Shown: piece after piece, positions 26,053-38,394 of the stretch
Layout of the letters: every line of letters starts with the position of its first letter
Numbering within the stretch: the first letter of the stretch is position 1
Assembly: GCA_963921825.1 (NCBI GenBank)
Contig: OY997592.1
Location: 24,555,432 to 24,619,431, forward strand
Length of the DNA: 64,000 bases
Direction: 5' to 3'
Source of the DNA: Erodium maritimum
Taxonomy: Eukaryota > Streptophyta > Magnoliopsida > Geraniales > Geraniaceae
Program-made: the position numbers and the translations under genes
Notes under the pieces: generated by a model
What the model was told of the DNA's origin: nothing
The model's database searches: none
Seen by the model: only the letters and a program-made list of their open reading frames with translations

Positions 26053-28011
26053 TGTAAAGACCGCCCCGGTTAAAATAAATATTATGACTGATTGGAACGT
26101 CGTGGGTCGGAGGACGGGTTGAATTTTGGATCGAATTCAAAAAAAAGGAAAAAAAAAGAGGGATCTTGGGCCTAGCAGACCAGCCCCAGTCAGCTGGACC
26201 AGGCCAAGCTTGCTAGGCCCAATTCACCTTCGTCAGCCCAAGCCCAAGCTGAGCCAGCCATCTTCCCTCACGCGTGCGGTTCGCACGAGACGAGTGCTAC
26301 AGGAGCTAGGGTTGCTATCCTCACCCTCATTCTTCGCACGCGCCCCGAGACATCGTCTCCTTCCTCTCGCCTCCCTCTCTTTCAGATCCATTCTCTCGTT
26401 CGTCCGAACCACGCCGGACCTTTCTCTTCCACCCACGACTCCCCCTCGCCACCAAAAAACACTCTCACTCTCTTCTTCCTCGCTGAATCGAAGCGAACCA
26501 CCGTCGCCCCTTTCCCGTTCGAGCCTCGCCACGCCTGCAATAAATGAAATCAGAGACGGTGAGTCATCTTCCCGGCCAGTTTCAACATCTCCGTCTTCCT
26601 TTCCCTGAGGTCCGTGCTCGTACGAGCCCGATTTGGGTCGAGCTTGACTGGAGAGGCACGCCGGAGCTCTCGAGCTCCAGATCTGACGCTCACATGTCGG
26701 CGAGCTTCTTACGCCGCCAGATCTGGACGGAGGGGCTCCAGGCTCGCACCAGCGACCACCACGGTCACCCCGAGCTTCCCTGACGTCGTCGCCGTCGCTG
26801 AAAACCCACCCTAGCTCACCTGCCGCCATCCTCACTCACCGGAACCCTAGCCCCGTCTCACCTTCGTTCCCAACTCAGGCCAGGACTGAGTCTTGGGCTC
26901 GGGCCAGGACAGACCAGGCCTGGACTCGAGTCTGAGTCGGGCCTGGACTGCATCTGGGCCAAGCCTGGACTTGGGTCTGGACTCGGGTCTGGATCCGGGT
27001 CTAGGTCAGGTTCGGGTCCGGACTCGGATATGGGTCAGATTCGGATCCAAGTCGGACTCGGGTCGGAGCCAAGTCAGGACAGTTTTAATTAATTAATTTT
27101 AAATGGGAGTTTTAAACGAAATTAAATCGGAGGACTTAAAGGACTTAATTGATAAATTAAAGGACTTAATTGATAAATTAGAGCACTGAATCGGACTGTA
27201 CCGAAACTAATTGTAAATTTTACCTGTTAAAATCAGACTTGGACTTCGCCCGAGAAGATCGGAGGTAGGCCCGCACGTCAGCAGCTAGGAGACGTAGCTG
27301 TTGTGTTCTTCTTGAGGTAGGGAAAGTAGCGAATACCGGTTTAATTGCCAAAAGTTACTAGTATGCATGATTAGGTAATAATAATAACCGGAAAGGTCCT
27401 AGTTGACTTATAGGATGTGATTTACTAGAATAACCGTTTTTATTTACTAAATAACCGGACGAGTCTTAGTGGCATGTAGGATGTGATTCACTAGTATAGA
27501 CGCTTTCAATATTCTGGGAAATTGTCGTGCTGGTAGAATGGTCATGTCGAGCCTTAGGTTGTGTGCTGATTGAAATGCCTGATCTTTGATTGAGATGCAT
27601 GTTGTGTGGCTTAGTGTCGATAAGATTAAGAGTCAAGCCATAGCATTTTCGGTGTAACATGTTGTTGCTATGTGTGGGCAAGTGTGCCGTGACTGAATTG
27701 ATGTGAAGCATTGATTGTGATATGGTCGGGTGAGCGATAGACCGACGTGTCGTGTAATTGTGGTAAGATTGTGGGCTTGGTGAGCCGTGTTTGATATGTG
27801 GAATTACGATGCGTTATATTATCTTGATGTGTGTTCCAAGAGGAGTTGTATTCCAGTATGGTACCTGCACCGAGGGGGTGTGCTGGTGTGGGGCAGTACC
27901 TAGGCCGACGATGTGGTCCCACGTATGCGCGGTCCCCCGGTGTGTTGTTCTGGTATGATGCCTACATTGAGGGGGTATGCCGGTGTAGGACATCTAGGTC
28001 GACGGTTGTGA

Positions 28012-28087
28012 TTGGGCCTACAGGTCGTGTTGGGCCTACGGGTCGTGTTAGGCCTACAGGTCGTATTGGGCCTACGGGTCGTGTTTG
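28012..28087 (+). repeat. 18-bp tandem repeat, about four units
   Basis: Units of the form GGGCCTACGGGTCGTGTT repeat without gap, with A/G variation at two places. The array lies in the Ty3 LTR just left of the copia B insertion. Because 18 is a multiple of three, it gives a spurious GPTGRV repeat frame. Confidence 0.9.
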
Positions 28088-28094
28088 ACACTAG

Positions 28095-29528
28095 GTAGGA
28101 GCTTGCCAAACCCGAAATCGCAAGGGAAGGGGGAGAGAAGTTGTGTTTCCTATTCTTATCTTGTGTTTGTTATGTTGAAAAAAGATGACTTAAACATAAC
28201 AAACCCCATACTTGTCCAACTAAAGGCCTGGGACAAGTATGGTGACAAGTAAGGTGTAAATATGACAAAGTATGGCAAGACAAGATTGGGTTAGGTGGTG
28301 AATCACCAATACTTTAATCCTTGTCTTGCTTACTTAGTACTAATTAATCAAGACTTGATTAATTAGTTCCATGGGCCTTGGTTGCATGGGCCTTTCATGT
28401 GCCTCTTGGAACATGCCCCGCGGCCATTTCCAACGAGGTCCCGTGATTCGCTCATCGCCTCCAAGCCTTCAATACCGGAAATGTCCAACATTATCCGACA
28501 CGATCAATCCCAAGACTCCAAGCCTTGTCTCGATCCGTAAAGTCCTATTCACTTACGGGCACATGACCAAAAACCCAGTTTTGGTCATGTCCCGAGACAA
28601 CTCCCTTTTGGCCATTCTCCATAAATGTATTAATGAGTTTCATCCTCCGGTGTGACCCTTAGGTTTATGCATGTCAATAGATCAACGTAAAATCTCATTT
28701 TACTTGATCCTATATAAGTGGCAACTAACGAGACTTTAGTATTGCCTGACACTACATAACTAATCGACCCTGTCGATTCTAACCTTTTCGTCGCCCCTGT
28801 CATTATCCTTTTATCTCCAATATCCTCATTGAGATAAGGCATAGAGTCGTCATCCTTATTATTCTCAATCACTGTTCCTTGATATGTGAGATGACTGAAT
28901 ATATCATACCCAGTATCATGTGCATGGCCATGCTATTCTTTTAGTCACTCTCGATCAAGCGGCCGAGAACCGATATCTTTCTCATACCTCAGTATGAGGG
29001 ATAAATCACTTAGCCGTCTTTCATGTCACTCATGTAGCCCGTCCCCAAGCCAATCCTGGCCGTTATGGAAGCCGTGTTACGGACAACGTTAGGCTCAAGT
29101 CAAACTCAATTGTTGACTACATAACGATCACAAAGACTCCTTGGTCTAAGGATACATGACAAGCTACGACACTGAATATGTTCATGACTTAATCTATGGA
29201 ACATATTCAGGGCGGGTCGTCCAATATCATGTCCCACATGATATCTATGATCAGACTCTGGAATCTCATTCCAATGGCTAACAAAACGTAAGCTATAAAG
29301 AGCTATCTTTCATACTAGTCGCTTCTAGTGAAGCTTTGTTGACTAGGGACCCTATCGAGTGTGATCTATCTCGATCTATGGTTCTATTCGCATTGTGGGC
29401 ATAGATCAGAGCACACATCGATATATTACTCCAACACATAAGTAATATAAAGCCGCTTTAATTTTATTGCTAACGATGATATATACATTTGGGCATTTAG
29501 GATTGAACTACGGGCACTAAGACTAAAA
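28095..29528 (-). repeat. Copia B 3' LTR (partial)
   Basis: About 1434 bp, matching 34850-36299 almost throughout. The conserved terminus GGGTCTCGAGG seen at 34613 and 61445 is absent, and the sequence instead meets the flanking Ty3 LTR directly. Confidence 0.9.
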
Positions 29529-32500
29529 ATCTCCCACTTGCCCTAGTTCCAGTCTAAACTCCAATATGTCCCCATCGACTTTACATGTCTAACATGTTTA
29601 GGCAGCGACAGTGCCTTAGTCAAAAGGGTTGGCTATGTTATCATCCGTTGCAATATAGGTTATCTTCACTTCACCTCGGTTCAGTATTTCTCTGATGAGG
29701 TGGATACGCCATAGTACATGTTTGGATTTGTTATGCGATCTGGGCTTTTAGCTTGCACAATGGCCCTTTTGTTGTCGTAAAATGGATTTACCGGGCTGGA
29801 TGGGTTTTTAATTACACCCAACCCTGCCGTGAATTTCCAAATCCACATAGCGTCCTTAGCTGCCTCTGCAGCATCCATGTACTTGGCCTCTGTTGTAGAT
29901 TCGGCAATGGTATCTTGCTTTACGCTCTCCCAGCTAAAGCTCTACCATTCAGCATAAACACATATTCTGACTGATTTCTAAAGTCATCTGGATTTGTCTT
30001 GGAAAACTAACGTCTACTCATCCTTCGACGACTAGTTCAACATCATCTTTCCCCTGAGTTAGACTGATGTCTACTGGTACAACATAAGGCTTACGAGACA
30101 TTCGGTCTCGTACATGTCATGGCATATATGATCGATCCTGCCCTCAGGCGCATGGGATTCGCATCATCCTTTTCAGCTCATCAAGTGTCTTAAGACACTG
30201 AGTCTTGCTGAGATGAATGCCTTGACTAGTGGGTAAGAGTCCTTTCTTTGAATCTAGCATTGAGAACCTACTCAATGCCTTGTTCACATAGGTTCCTTGA
30301 CTTAAAAACAAGACCCTCTTGGTGCGATCTCTACATATCTTAATCCCTAAGATATAAGCAGCATCACCTAAGTCCTTTATTGACAAACACTTCCTCTACC
30401 AAGCTTTAGTCTCGTGCAAGGTTGGGATGTCGTTTTCAATAAGAACCAGAAAGGTAATCTTGCTCCCACTAGCCTTCTATAAACGCAAGATTCATCCTCG
30501 TTCTTGATTAAGCCAAATCCAATTACAGCTTCATCAAAATGAAGGTTCCAACTCCGAGAAGTTCGTTTCAATCCATAAATGGATTTCAACAACTTATAAA
30601 TCTTTCCCTTATTCTTCAGATCATCAAAACCTTTGGGTTGAGACATAAAACGTCCTCGGTCAAACTTCCATTTAGGAAAGCGGTTTTGACATCCACTTAC
30701 CATATCTCGTAATTATGATACGTAATTATGTCAAGAAGAATTTGGATCGATTTTGACCATAGCCCTTAGGGAGAAGGTTTCGTCATAGTCAATCCATTGG
30801 ATATTCCTATAACCTTTCGCCACCAGTCGAGCTTTGTAGGTCAGAGGGTTGTCGTCCATGTCCATCTTCACCTTGAAGATCCATTTGCGTCCGATGGTCC
30901 TCACACCATTGATGGGATCAACCAGTTCCCAGACTTGGTTGTCCGACATGGATTGCATTTCCTCCCTCATGGCTCCCAGCCATAACTCAGAGTCGGGCCC
31001 ATCCACGACTTCCTGAAAGGTGGCTGGATCATCGTGATCCACCATGACTTCATTGTCTCCTCCGGATACCATATCTTGGAGGTGGTCGACTGATCCTTTC
31101 AGATCGCCTTGGACCTTCCGGGATTGTAACAGGAATTGGTTCTTACTCTACGACAATCTCTGGCTCATTTCTACTGGGTTGTCAATTGGTTTAGATAGAT
31201 CTGTACCATCCTGAATTTCTTCGAGATGCACAGTCCTCCCAATGGCGTCTTTGAAAACAAAACTCTTTTTCCATAAAGACCTCACCCCAAGCGACGAACA
31301 CCATGTTCTCACTGAGATTGTAGAAGTAGTATCCCCTTGTTGCTTTGGGATACCACACGAAGGTGCATATCTCAGATCTTGGTTCGAGCTTAGTCGAAAC
31401 CAAATGTTTCACATAAGCCTCGCAACCACAAATCTTTAGGAAGGACAAAGCGGGCATCATCCCGTACCATTTTTAAAATGGTGTCCCTTCCACACCCTTC
31501 GTCGAAGCCCGATTCACTATGAATGCGGTCGTCTCTAGAACATAACCCCAGAAAGAGATTGGGAGATCAGTCCAACTAATCATGGAATAGACCATTGTCT
31601 AACAATGTCCGATTTCTCCGTTTGGCTACACCTTTCAACTACAGTGTCCCAGGAGGTGTCCATTCCAAAAGGATCCCATTCTCTTTTAGATGATCTAATA
31701 ACTCTGTGGTCAAGTATTTTCCACCTCGATCCAATCGAAGTGCCTTAATACCTTTGTCGAGCTGGTTTTCTACTTTAGTCTTAAACTCTTTGAATTTATC
31801 AAAAGATTCAGACTTATGTCTCACCGAATAGACATAACCATATTTACTGTAATCATCAGTAAATGTGATAAAGTAGCTAAAACACCTCCTGGCAAGTGAA
31901 CTTATTGGTCTACGCACATTCGAGTGTATCAGCCCCAATAATTCACTCGCCCTTTCACCGCGATCGATAAAGGGCGCTTTAGTCATTTTGCCCATCAAAC
32001 AAACCTTGCACCTATCGATCGAATGGAATTCGAATGGACCTGAAAGCCCGCACTTCTGAAGTGCTGATAGGCACTTCTTGTTTATGCGGCCCGAATGACA
32101 GTGCCATAATAGAGTTAGGTTTAAATCGTTGGATTTAGACCTCTTGGCATTAACATAATATATATATATATATATAACTTGAGGCATTGTTACCCATATC
32201 TAATATGTACAATCCTCCAACCAAGTTAGTACTGGTATAAAACATATCATTACATAGAACATTGAAAACTCCATTTCCAATATTAACATTATATCCTTCC
32301 TTATCAAACACGGATATAGATATAATATTCCTACTAAAAGTAGGTATGCAATATACATTATACAATACTAAGACAAGGCCACTTGGCAAAGCAAGACTCA
32401 TGGATCCTACAACAGTTGCCACAACTCTGAGGTCCACTTCGTGCCTTTCAAACCCCTCCTACTTTCAGCCACTATATGTTAGTGCATGTGTGAGATTCAG

Positions 32501-34598
32501 TCCTGGTATCTAATACCCATGAATCTTTGGAAGTAGAGAGATGTAGCTCTATAGAGTTAATACCGGATGAAGGCACGGTCCCACCGCCCTTCCTTAGATC
32601 ATCCAGGTTTCCTGATGAAGGCGCAGTCCTACTACCCTTCTTCAGATCATCCAGGCTATTTGATGAAGGCGCAGTCCCACTGCCATTCTTCAGACCAGCC
32701 ATGAACTTCTTGTAATCCCGGTTCCAATAATCAGTCTGTTGGCATTAGAAGCAGACATTCTCAGGTGTCTTATCTTTCCCGCCAAGTGTGCATGGGCCCC
32801 GCCCTTGCCACTTCCAATTCCCTTGTTGACCATCAGAATATCTTTGGATCCTAGATCCCTTATATATTCTTCTCAGCAGTTAATGACACTTCATGTAACT
32901 CTGATATGGTCTTAGAGACAGCCTTGTCAAGGACATCTTCTTTGCGTTCAGACTTGAGGACTATCCTCAAAATTCTGTACCAGTCCAAATAGTTTGTCCC
33001 ATTTAGTTTGACCCTGTTAAGAATGGTTTTTAATGACAAACTATTAATGTTCGCTGAATTTTCCATTTGATATACAACAGATAATATTCAATCAGTAAAC
33101 TGAATAAATTTTATGAAGATCAAGCTTAAACACCAACAATCGATTCTATACCTTTAGTATCTAAAACCAAGATCATTGATTCACTCGATCAAACTGAACG
33201 AAGGCTCACCACTCAATCGAGCTATGTAAGTAGGACCCCGTCCAATCACATCCAATGTGACTCTTGGCTAGGGTATGTACTTAAGTACACGGCTTACTCT
33301 ATCTGATACCCTAGTTGAGAATCGTAGTCGGGTCCACCAATTTTCAACTATGACCCGCCACTATGTAGGTGCTCCGCTAAGGCGCACGACACCCACATAT
33401 GTCGTCCAAACCTACTACCCCGCCTTCCCATGGATGCTCGTCTAATGCGCACGACACCCATAGGACGGGGAGGTAGTAAGGTGTTGAGAATTGGGAGGTA
33501 TCAGACATGACCCATTTTGACTTGTCCGGTTGTGTTTAAAACTTTCGGCACATCCTAGATGCGATGAGCACATCAACTACATTCCAAATGTAATGATGCC
33601 TCCAATTACATCCAATGTAATTCTTCCTTCGAACCCGTCAACTAAATCTAATGTAATGACGGTTCTAAGGGCTCACAAACAAGGACTAAAATTCCAATTT
33701 TATCTTTGCATGTGAGGTGATATGCTCGGTAAATAAAGTTAAGCATGTAATTCTAAAACACATAGAATTAATCATGCATAAAATAAACCAAGCATAAAGC
33801 GATAAATGTGCACATAATAGCCCCCTAAACTAACTCCCACTAGCTTCTTGAGCTCCACCGACTCCAAGCCGATGCCCACACCCGAAAAGCCACCAAATGA
33901 CCTTTGCGCCCTTTCTTCGTCTTGAGAAAAATATTACAATTGAATACACGACTCGCAGGTCGGGAATAAATAAATATTACAAACAAGTGGTTCGACGACC
34001 ACACCTTGAAAGAATAATTACACGCTAACTTTAACGGCTCGCAGGCCGTGAAAAGCGATAAATAATTAAAACGAACTCGGGGCTATAATGTGCACCATGC
34101 CAATGTCACATCACACATCGTGTTATCAAACAATCATGTTATCAAACATCATGTGATTTTCCGGTTTTATTTAATAGCCAAGTTTCGAAATTTTTTGATG
34201 CTCGGTTTATCGAAACCGTTCAAAAATGAAACTTTTGAACATTTGATCTTCGAGTTCGTCATGACGGTTCCAAACTCGTCATAACTAACAAAAAGGTTTA
34301 GCCTTGGCATATCAACCATCCAATGGTCATGCTTGGCCTAGCTCCGTCCAACGGAGCCCCGTTCGGTCCCGGTTTCGGCTCCCCGAGAATTCTGCTCCCG
34401 AGACCCGAAAAATCAAATTTTTTTCAAAATTTCCAGATTTGAAACAATTTTCAAAAATTCATTTTACATGCATTAACTCCATAAACAAGAATTTAAAACA
34501 TGGTATCAAACAATTTAGCAAAACAACATGCCAAAACGAAACTTTCAAGCAAAACCGAAACTTTGAACACCGTCTTGTGAATCCCGAAGGTAGCACGA

Positions 34599-34609
34599 CT
34601 CTGATACCA
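34599..34609 (-). other. Copia B primer-binding site
   Basis: Reading minus, the LTR end is followed by TGGTATCAGAG. This is complementary to the 3' end of plant initiator tRNA-Met, the usual primer for copia elements and many Ty3 elements. Confidence 0.9.
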
Positions 34610-34610
34610 C

Positions 34611-36299
34611 TATTGGGTCTCGAGGTAGGGTTGGAGATGAACCAACTCGCAGCGGAAAATCAATGAAAACCAAGAGACGATTAAAACCATGAAACAACTA
34701 ACAAAGAATGGATTCACAAGAGAAAAATTCAGCACTAGTTCTTACCAAAACAAGAACACCGGATAACGAATGATTAGCTTGAGTCTCCAAGACGCCTACG
34801 TATCCACATGGGAATCAAAGCCACGTAGTTCTTCTCTTTGAGGACTCAAGAACACAAAAATGGAGGTGGGAGCTTGCCAAACCCGAAATTGCAAGGGAAG
34901 GGAGAGAGAAGTTGTGTTTCATATTCTTGTCTTGTGTTTGTTATGTTGAAAAAAGATGACTTAAACATAACAAACCCCATACTTGTCCAACTAAAGGCAT
35001 GAGACAAGCATGGTGACAAGTAAGGTGTAAATAGGACAAAGTATGGCAAGACAAGATTGGGTTAGGTGGTGAATCACCAACACCTTAATCATTGTCTTGA
35101 TTACTTAGTACTAATTAATCAAGACTTGATTAATTAGTTCCATGGGCCTTGGTTGCATGGGCCTTTCATGGGCCTCTTGGAACATGCCCTGCAACCATTT
35201 CCAACGAGGTCCCGTGATTCGCTCATCGCCTCCAAGCCTTCCATACTGGAAATGTCCAACATAATCCGACGCGATCAATCCCAAGACTCCAAGCCTTGGC
35301 TCGATCCGTAAAGTCCTATTCACTTACGGGCACATGACCCAAAACCCAGTTTTGGTCATGTCCCGAGATAACTCCCTTTTGGCCATTCTACATAAATGTG
35401 TTAATGAGTTTCATCCTCCGGTGTGACCCTTAGTTTTATGCATGTCAATAGATCAACGTAAAATCTCATTTTACTTGATCCTATTTAAGTGGCAACTAAC
35501 GAGACTTTAGTATTGCCTGACACTGCATAACGAATCGACCCTGTCGATTCTAACATTTCCGTCGTCCCTGTCATTATCCTTTTATCTCCGATATCCTGAT
35601 TGAGATAATGCATAGAGCCGTCATCCTTATTATTTTCAATCACTGTTCCTTGATATGTGAGATGACTGAATATATGATACCCAGTATCATGTGCATGGCC
35701 ATACTATTCTTTCAGTCACTCTCGATCAAGCGGCCGAGAACCGATATCTTTCTCATACCTCAGTATGAGGGATAAATCCCTTAGCCGTCTTTCATGTCAC
35801 TCATGTAGCCCGTCCCCAAGCCAATCTCGGCCGTTATGGAAGCCCTGTTACGGACAACGTTAGGCTCAAGTCAAACTCAGTTGTTGACTACATAGCGATC
35901 ACAAAGACTCCTTGGTCTAAGGATACATGACAAGCTACGACACTGAATATGTTCATAACTTAATCTATGGCACATACTCAGGGCGGGTCGTCCAATATCA
36001 TGTCCCACATGATATCTATGATCAGACTCCGGAATCCCATTCCAATGACTAACAGAACGTAAGTCATAAAGAGCCATCTTTCATACTAGTCGCTTCTAGT
36101 GAAACTTTGTTGACTAGGGACCCTATCGAGTGTGATCTATCTCGATCTATGGTTCTATTCGCATTGTGGGCATAGATCAGAGCACACATCGATATATTAC
36201 TCCAACACATAAGTAATATAAAGCCGCTTTAGTTTTATTGCTAACGATGATATATACATTTGGACATTTAGTATTGAACTACGGGCACTAAGACTAACA
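34611..36299 (-). repeat. Copia B 5' LTR
   Basis: The LTR is 1689 bp, in plus coordinates TATTGGGTCTCG through GGCACTAAGACTAACA. It matches the LTR at 4774-6439 in inverse orientation, and that at 61442-63067 in the same orientation. Confidence 0.92.
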
Positions 36300-36824
36300 G
36301 TCGGGCTGTGTACAGCCGGCGGAGTTCGGGGACCGCGGTACGGGACGTGTGCTGGTAGCTTTTGTGTGTGATACGTTTGCTGTTTGGTTAATGTTTTATT
36401 GTATGAAAGCGGTCGTTTGAGTGTGTTGTAAGTTTGGCTATGAACCCCGGTTTTGCAGTTAGTTGTGCTGCACTAGTATGTCGTAATTGGACGGTTACTC
36501 GTGGTGGTGAGCCGATGTTCATTACCTTAACTACTTTTTCTACTGAGCGAAAGCTCACCCCCTTACTTGTTGTCTTTCAGGTGTTGAGCGGGATTTGTGC
36601 TAGCAGGACACAACTAAGCTTGGGAGCTGGCGAGGGTCTTGTCTAGTAGGTCTAGAGACGTGCAGTTATTTTGAACTAAACCTTGTGTACTGGTATGAGC
36701 TGTTGACTCTTCCGTTTTGATTTATGATTATATTTTGAGATTTACCTATTTTAAATTGTCCTTTTATTTATTTATTTTAAGTTCGCGTCTCGAGTCCGGT
36801 CAAAACCGGATTTGGGGTGTGACA

Positions 36825-37806
36825 AATGTCATTGATAACCAACCCCGAGCTCGATCTCCCCCACACATGGGTGATGATCCACAAGAATACCTCTTTTCGA
36901 CGAGGCCTAGGGGCCACGAGCTTCTCCACCATCCCAAATTATTGGCGAGCCAACACCATTGGGTTAATGGGCGAGTAGGGGACCACAACTTCCACGGTTT
37001 CTTCCTCCCCAAGAGAGCATGTGGATAAACTCTCTTGGAGGCTCACCATAGGGGATTTGGACAGGCACATCGAAACTGGAACGGTCCGATCTAGGGTTTG
37101 CTCCGGTGGAGGTTGTGGTCCCCTACTCGCCCATTGACCCAACGGGATTCGATCATCGTTAGGAAGGTGGAGCAGAATGCATAGTGGTGACCACACTTCC
37201 TTCCCAACTCACCAGCGATGATCAGCTCTCCCTTGGAAGGATCTGCGATTAGCGGCGCAATACCACCGGAACTACGAAAGGGGGTCAGTAAAGGGTTGCT
37301 TTCTAGAGAAGAAACGCTTAGGGTTTTTAGTGGGATGATGCCAACGGGGTGAATTCCGGAGAGAAAGCCACAATCACCGTGGTGGTTTGTGGCGTCGGAG
37401 TAGGGCCGAGAGGGTTTGGCTTTGGATTCCTCTTGCGCCGCGCCTTTAAGGGGCTCACAACGTCAAAGGAAGGACGTGACAGGGGAGCGGTCAACGGAGT
37501 AGCAGTAAAACGTATGACTGGTGCAAGCAGTGATGAGACAGAGCTGAATGATAAGACAACTATGGTGGCAGAAGGTGGGGGCGCCATCGGAAGAGTGGGA
37601 CCTAAGGTTTCCTCAAAAGAGACGTACTTACGTGAAATGAGGGAATAGATTTTCTCACACACCGAGAGAGATTCAATTAATTTACCTTAATGTTTGTCAA
37701 AAGGGATAGATATTATATTTTTTTGAAACTTTAAAATAACAAGAACGAAAAGAAAAGTTAGAATCTCACGGTTTTAAGAGGGTTAGAATTGCCCCTGAAA
37801 ATAGTA
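36825..37806. other. Unassigned region with a 37-nt inverted repeat
   Basis: No gene is recognised. The longest frame (37662-37327, minus, 111 codons) is Pro/Ser/Thr-rich with no domain I know. An inverted repeat with 37-nt arms (36959-36995 and 37106-37142, about two mismatches) surrounds a 110-nt loop. Confidence 0.4.
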
Positions 37807-38242
37807 GGGTAAACCATGGTTCCTAACCTACTTTGAGGTTTGTTTTCGCGATTCTAACCTGCGATTACCTTTCGTTGCATTTCCCAACTATGACCTTTAC
37901 ATTTTTTGCACGGACTATCGTGTATCGTTAAAATTAACAGGGACGTTAGTTTTGGATGAGAAAAGACAAAAATGCCCTCAACAAAAGTTAATAACTTGAA
38001 ATCGGGCTTTACCTTTGTTTGCACTTCCCAACTATGACCTTTCCATTTTTTGTACGGAAAAACATTTTTTACTAAGAGCATTTTTTACTTTTCTCATCCA
38101 AAACTAATGTCCCTGTTAATTTTGGCGACAAACAATAGTTCGTACAAAAAATATAAAGGTCATAGTTGAGAAATATGACGAAAGATAAACTCAAGTTTAG
38201 ATCGTGAAAACAAAACTCAAAATAAGTTAGGAACCATTCCCC
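37807..38242. mobile_element. Foldback MITE, probably Mutator-like, upstream of TDX
   Basis: Long terminal inverted repeats of about 150 bp pair across the element: ATGGTTCCTAACC near 37816 with GGTTAGGAACCAT-type sequence ending near 38237, and inner GTTTTGGATGAGAAAAG with its complement at about 38090. The likely ends are GGG (37807) and CCC (38242). They are flanked by AAAATAGTA and GAAATATTA, which match at seven of nine bases, as an old 9-bp Mutator-type target duplication would. It ends about 150 bp before the TDX start codon. No coding capacity. Confidence 0.75.
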
Positions 38243-38293
38243 GAAATATTAATACGCAATAAAAGTTTAAAATAAGAAATGGAGTTTGGAAGT

Positions 38294-38313
38294 GGCCCAA
38301 CAATTCGGGCCCA
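38294..38313 (+). promoter_or_regulatory. Two site II-type (TGGGCC) elements before TDX
   Basis: GGCCCA occurs at 38294-38299 and 38308-38313, each the reverse complement of TGGGCC. They lie 80-100 bp upstream of the start codon. Site II elements are known in promoters of constitutively expressed plant genes and are bound by TCP factors. No clear TATA box was seen nearby, which fits a housekeeping promoter. Confidence 0.45.
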
Positions 38314-38394
38314 GCTCAGACCACTTTGTACTAAAAGATCCATTACAGCTCCCTCAACGCATATCGAATCGGATTCGTGTTCTTGAGAGAGGGC

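Larger units (their letters stand above)
28095..36299 (-). mobile_element. Copia B: Ty1/copia element nested in a Ty3 LTR
   Basis: This is the fullest copy of the family, 8.2 kb. On the minus strand: 5' LTR 36299-34611; initiator tRNA-Met type primer-binding site 34609-34599; a long leader of about 1.5 kb; gag start at 33066; integrase region at about 32190-31640 (H/C residues then DDYSKYGYVY); RT and RNase H at about 31070-29680; a purine-rich tract; and 3' LTR 29528-28095, which lacks its outer end. It is broken, with more than ten disruptions by eye. The LTRs still look very similar, so the insertion is younger than the Ty3 LTR that hosts it. Confidence 0.92.
26053..36824 (+). mobile_element. 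Ty3/gypsy 3' LTR split by copia B
   Basis: The LTR starts TGTAAAGACCGCCCCGG (26053) after the polypurine tract and ends CCGGATTTGGGGTGTGACA (36824). Its two pieces are 26053-28094 and 36300-36824, together about 2567 bp; copia B fills the gap. The left piece has a GC-rich part (26160-26900) and degenerate CGGGTC-type repeats (26890-27090). The right piece has the stretch GAGCGAAAGCTCACCCCCTTAC, whose layout recalls the GAGCGTTCGCTCACC stretch in the LTR at 10589. The upstream LTR and most internal sequence are not seen. Confidence 0.8.

Noticed and set aside
26233-26835. 200-codon frame on the minus strand (and a 160-codon + frame overlapping it)
   Set aside because: It lies wholly inside the GC-rich part of the Ty3 LTR, is low in complexity (Arg/Gly/Ser-rich) and has no domain; GC-rich DNA gives long chance frames.
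27130-27180. Short direct repeat of GGACTTAATTGATAAATTA
   Set aside because: Only two copies in AT-rich LTR sequence; too little to support a function.
27831-28088. Collagen-like GPTGRV repeat frame
   Set aside because: It is an effect of the 18-bp tandem repeat in the Ty3 LTR; there is no start context and no homologue known to me.
32157-32176. (TA)n run in copia B
   Set aside because: A simple microsatellite inside a fossil coding stretch; nothing further to interpret.
37327-37662. 111-codon minus frame starting near KIYSLISRKYVSFEE
   Set aside because: It faintly recalls a copia linker motif, but the rest is Pro/Ser/Thr-rich with no support; left as unassigned.
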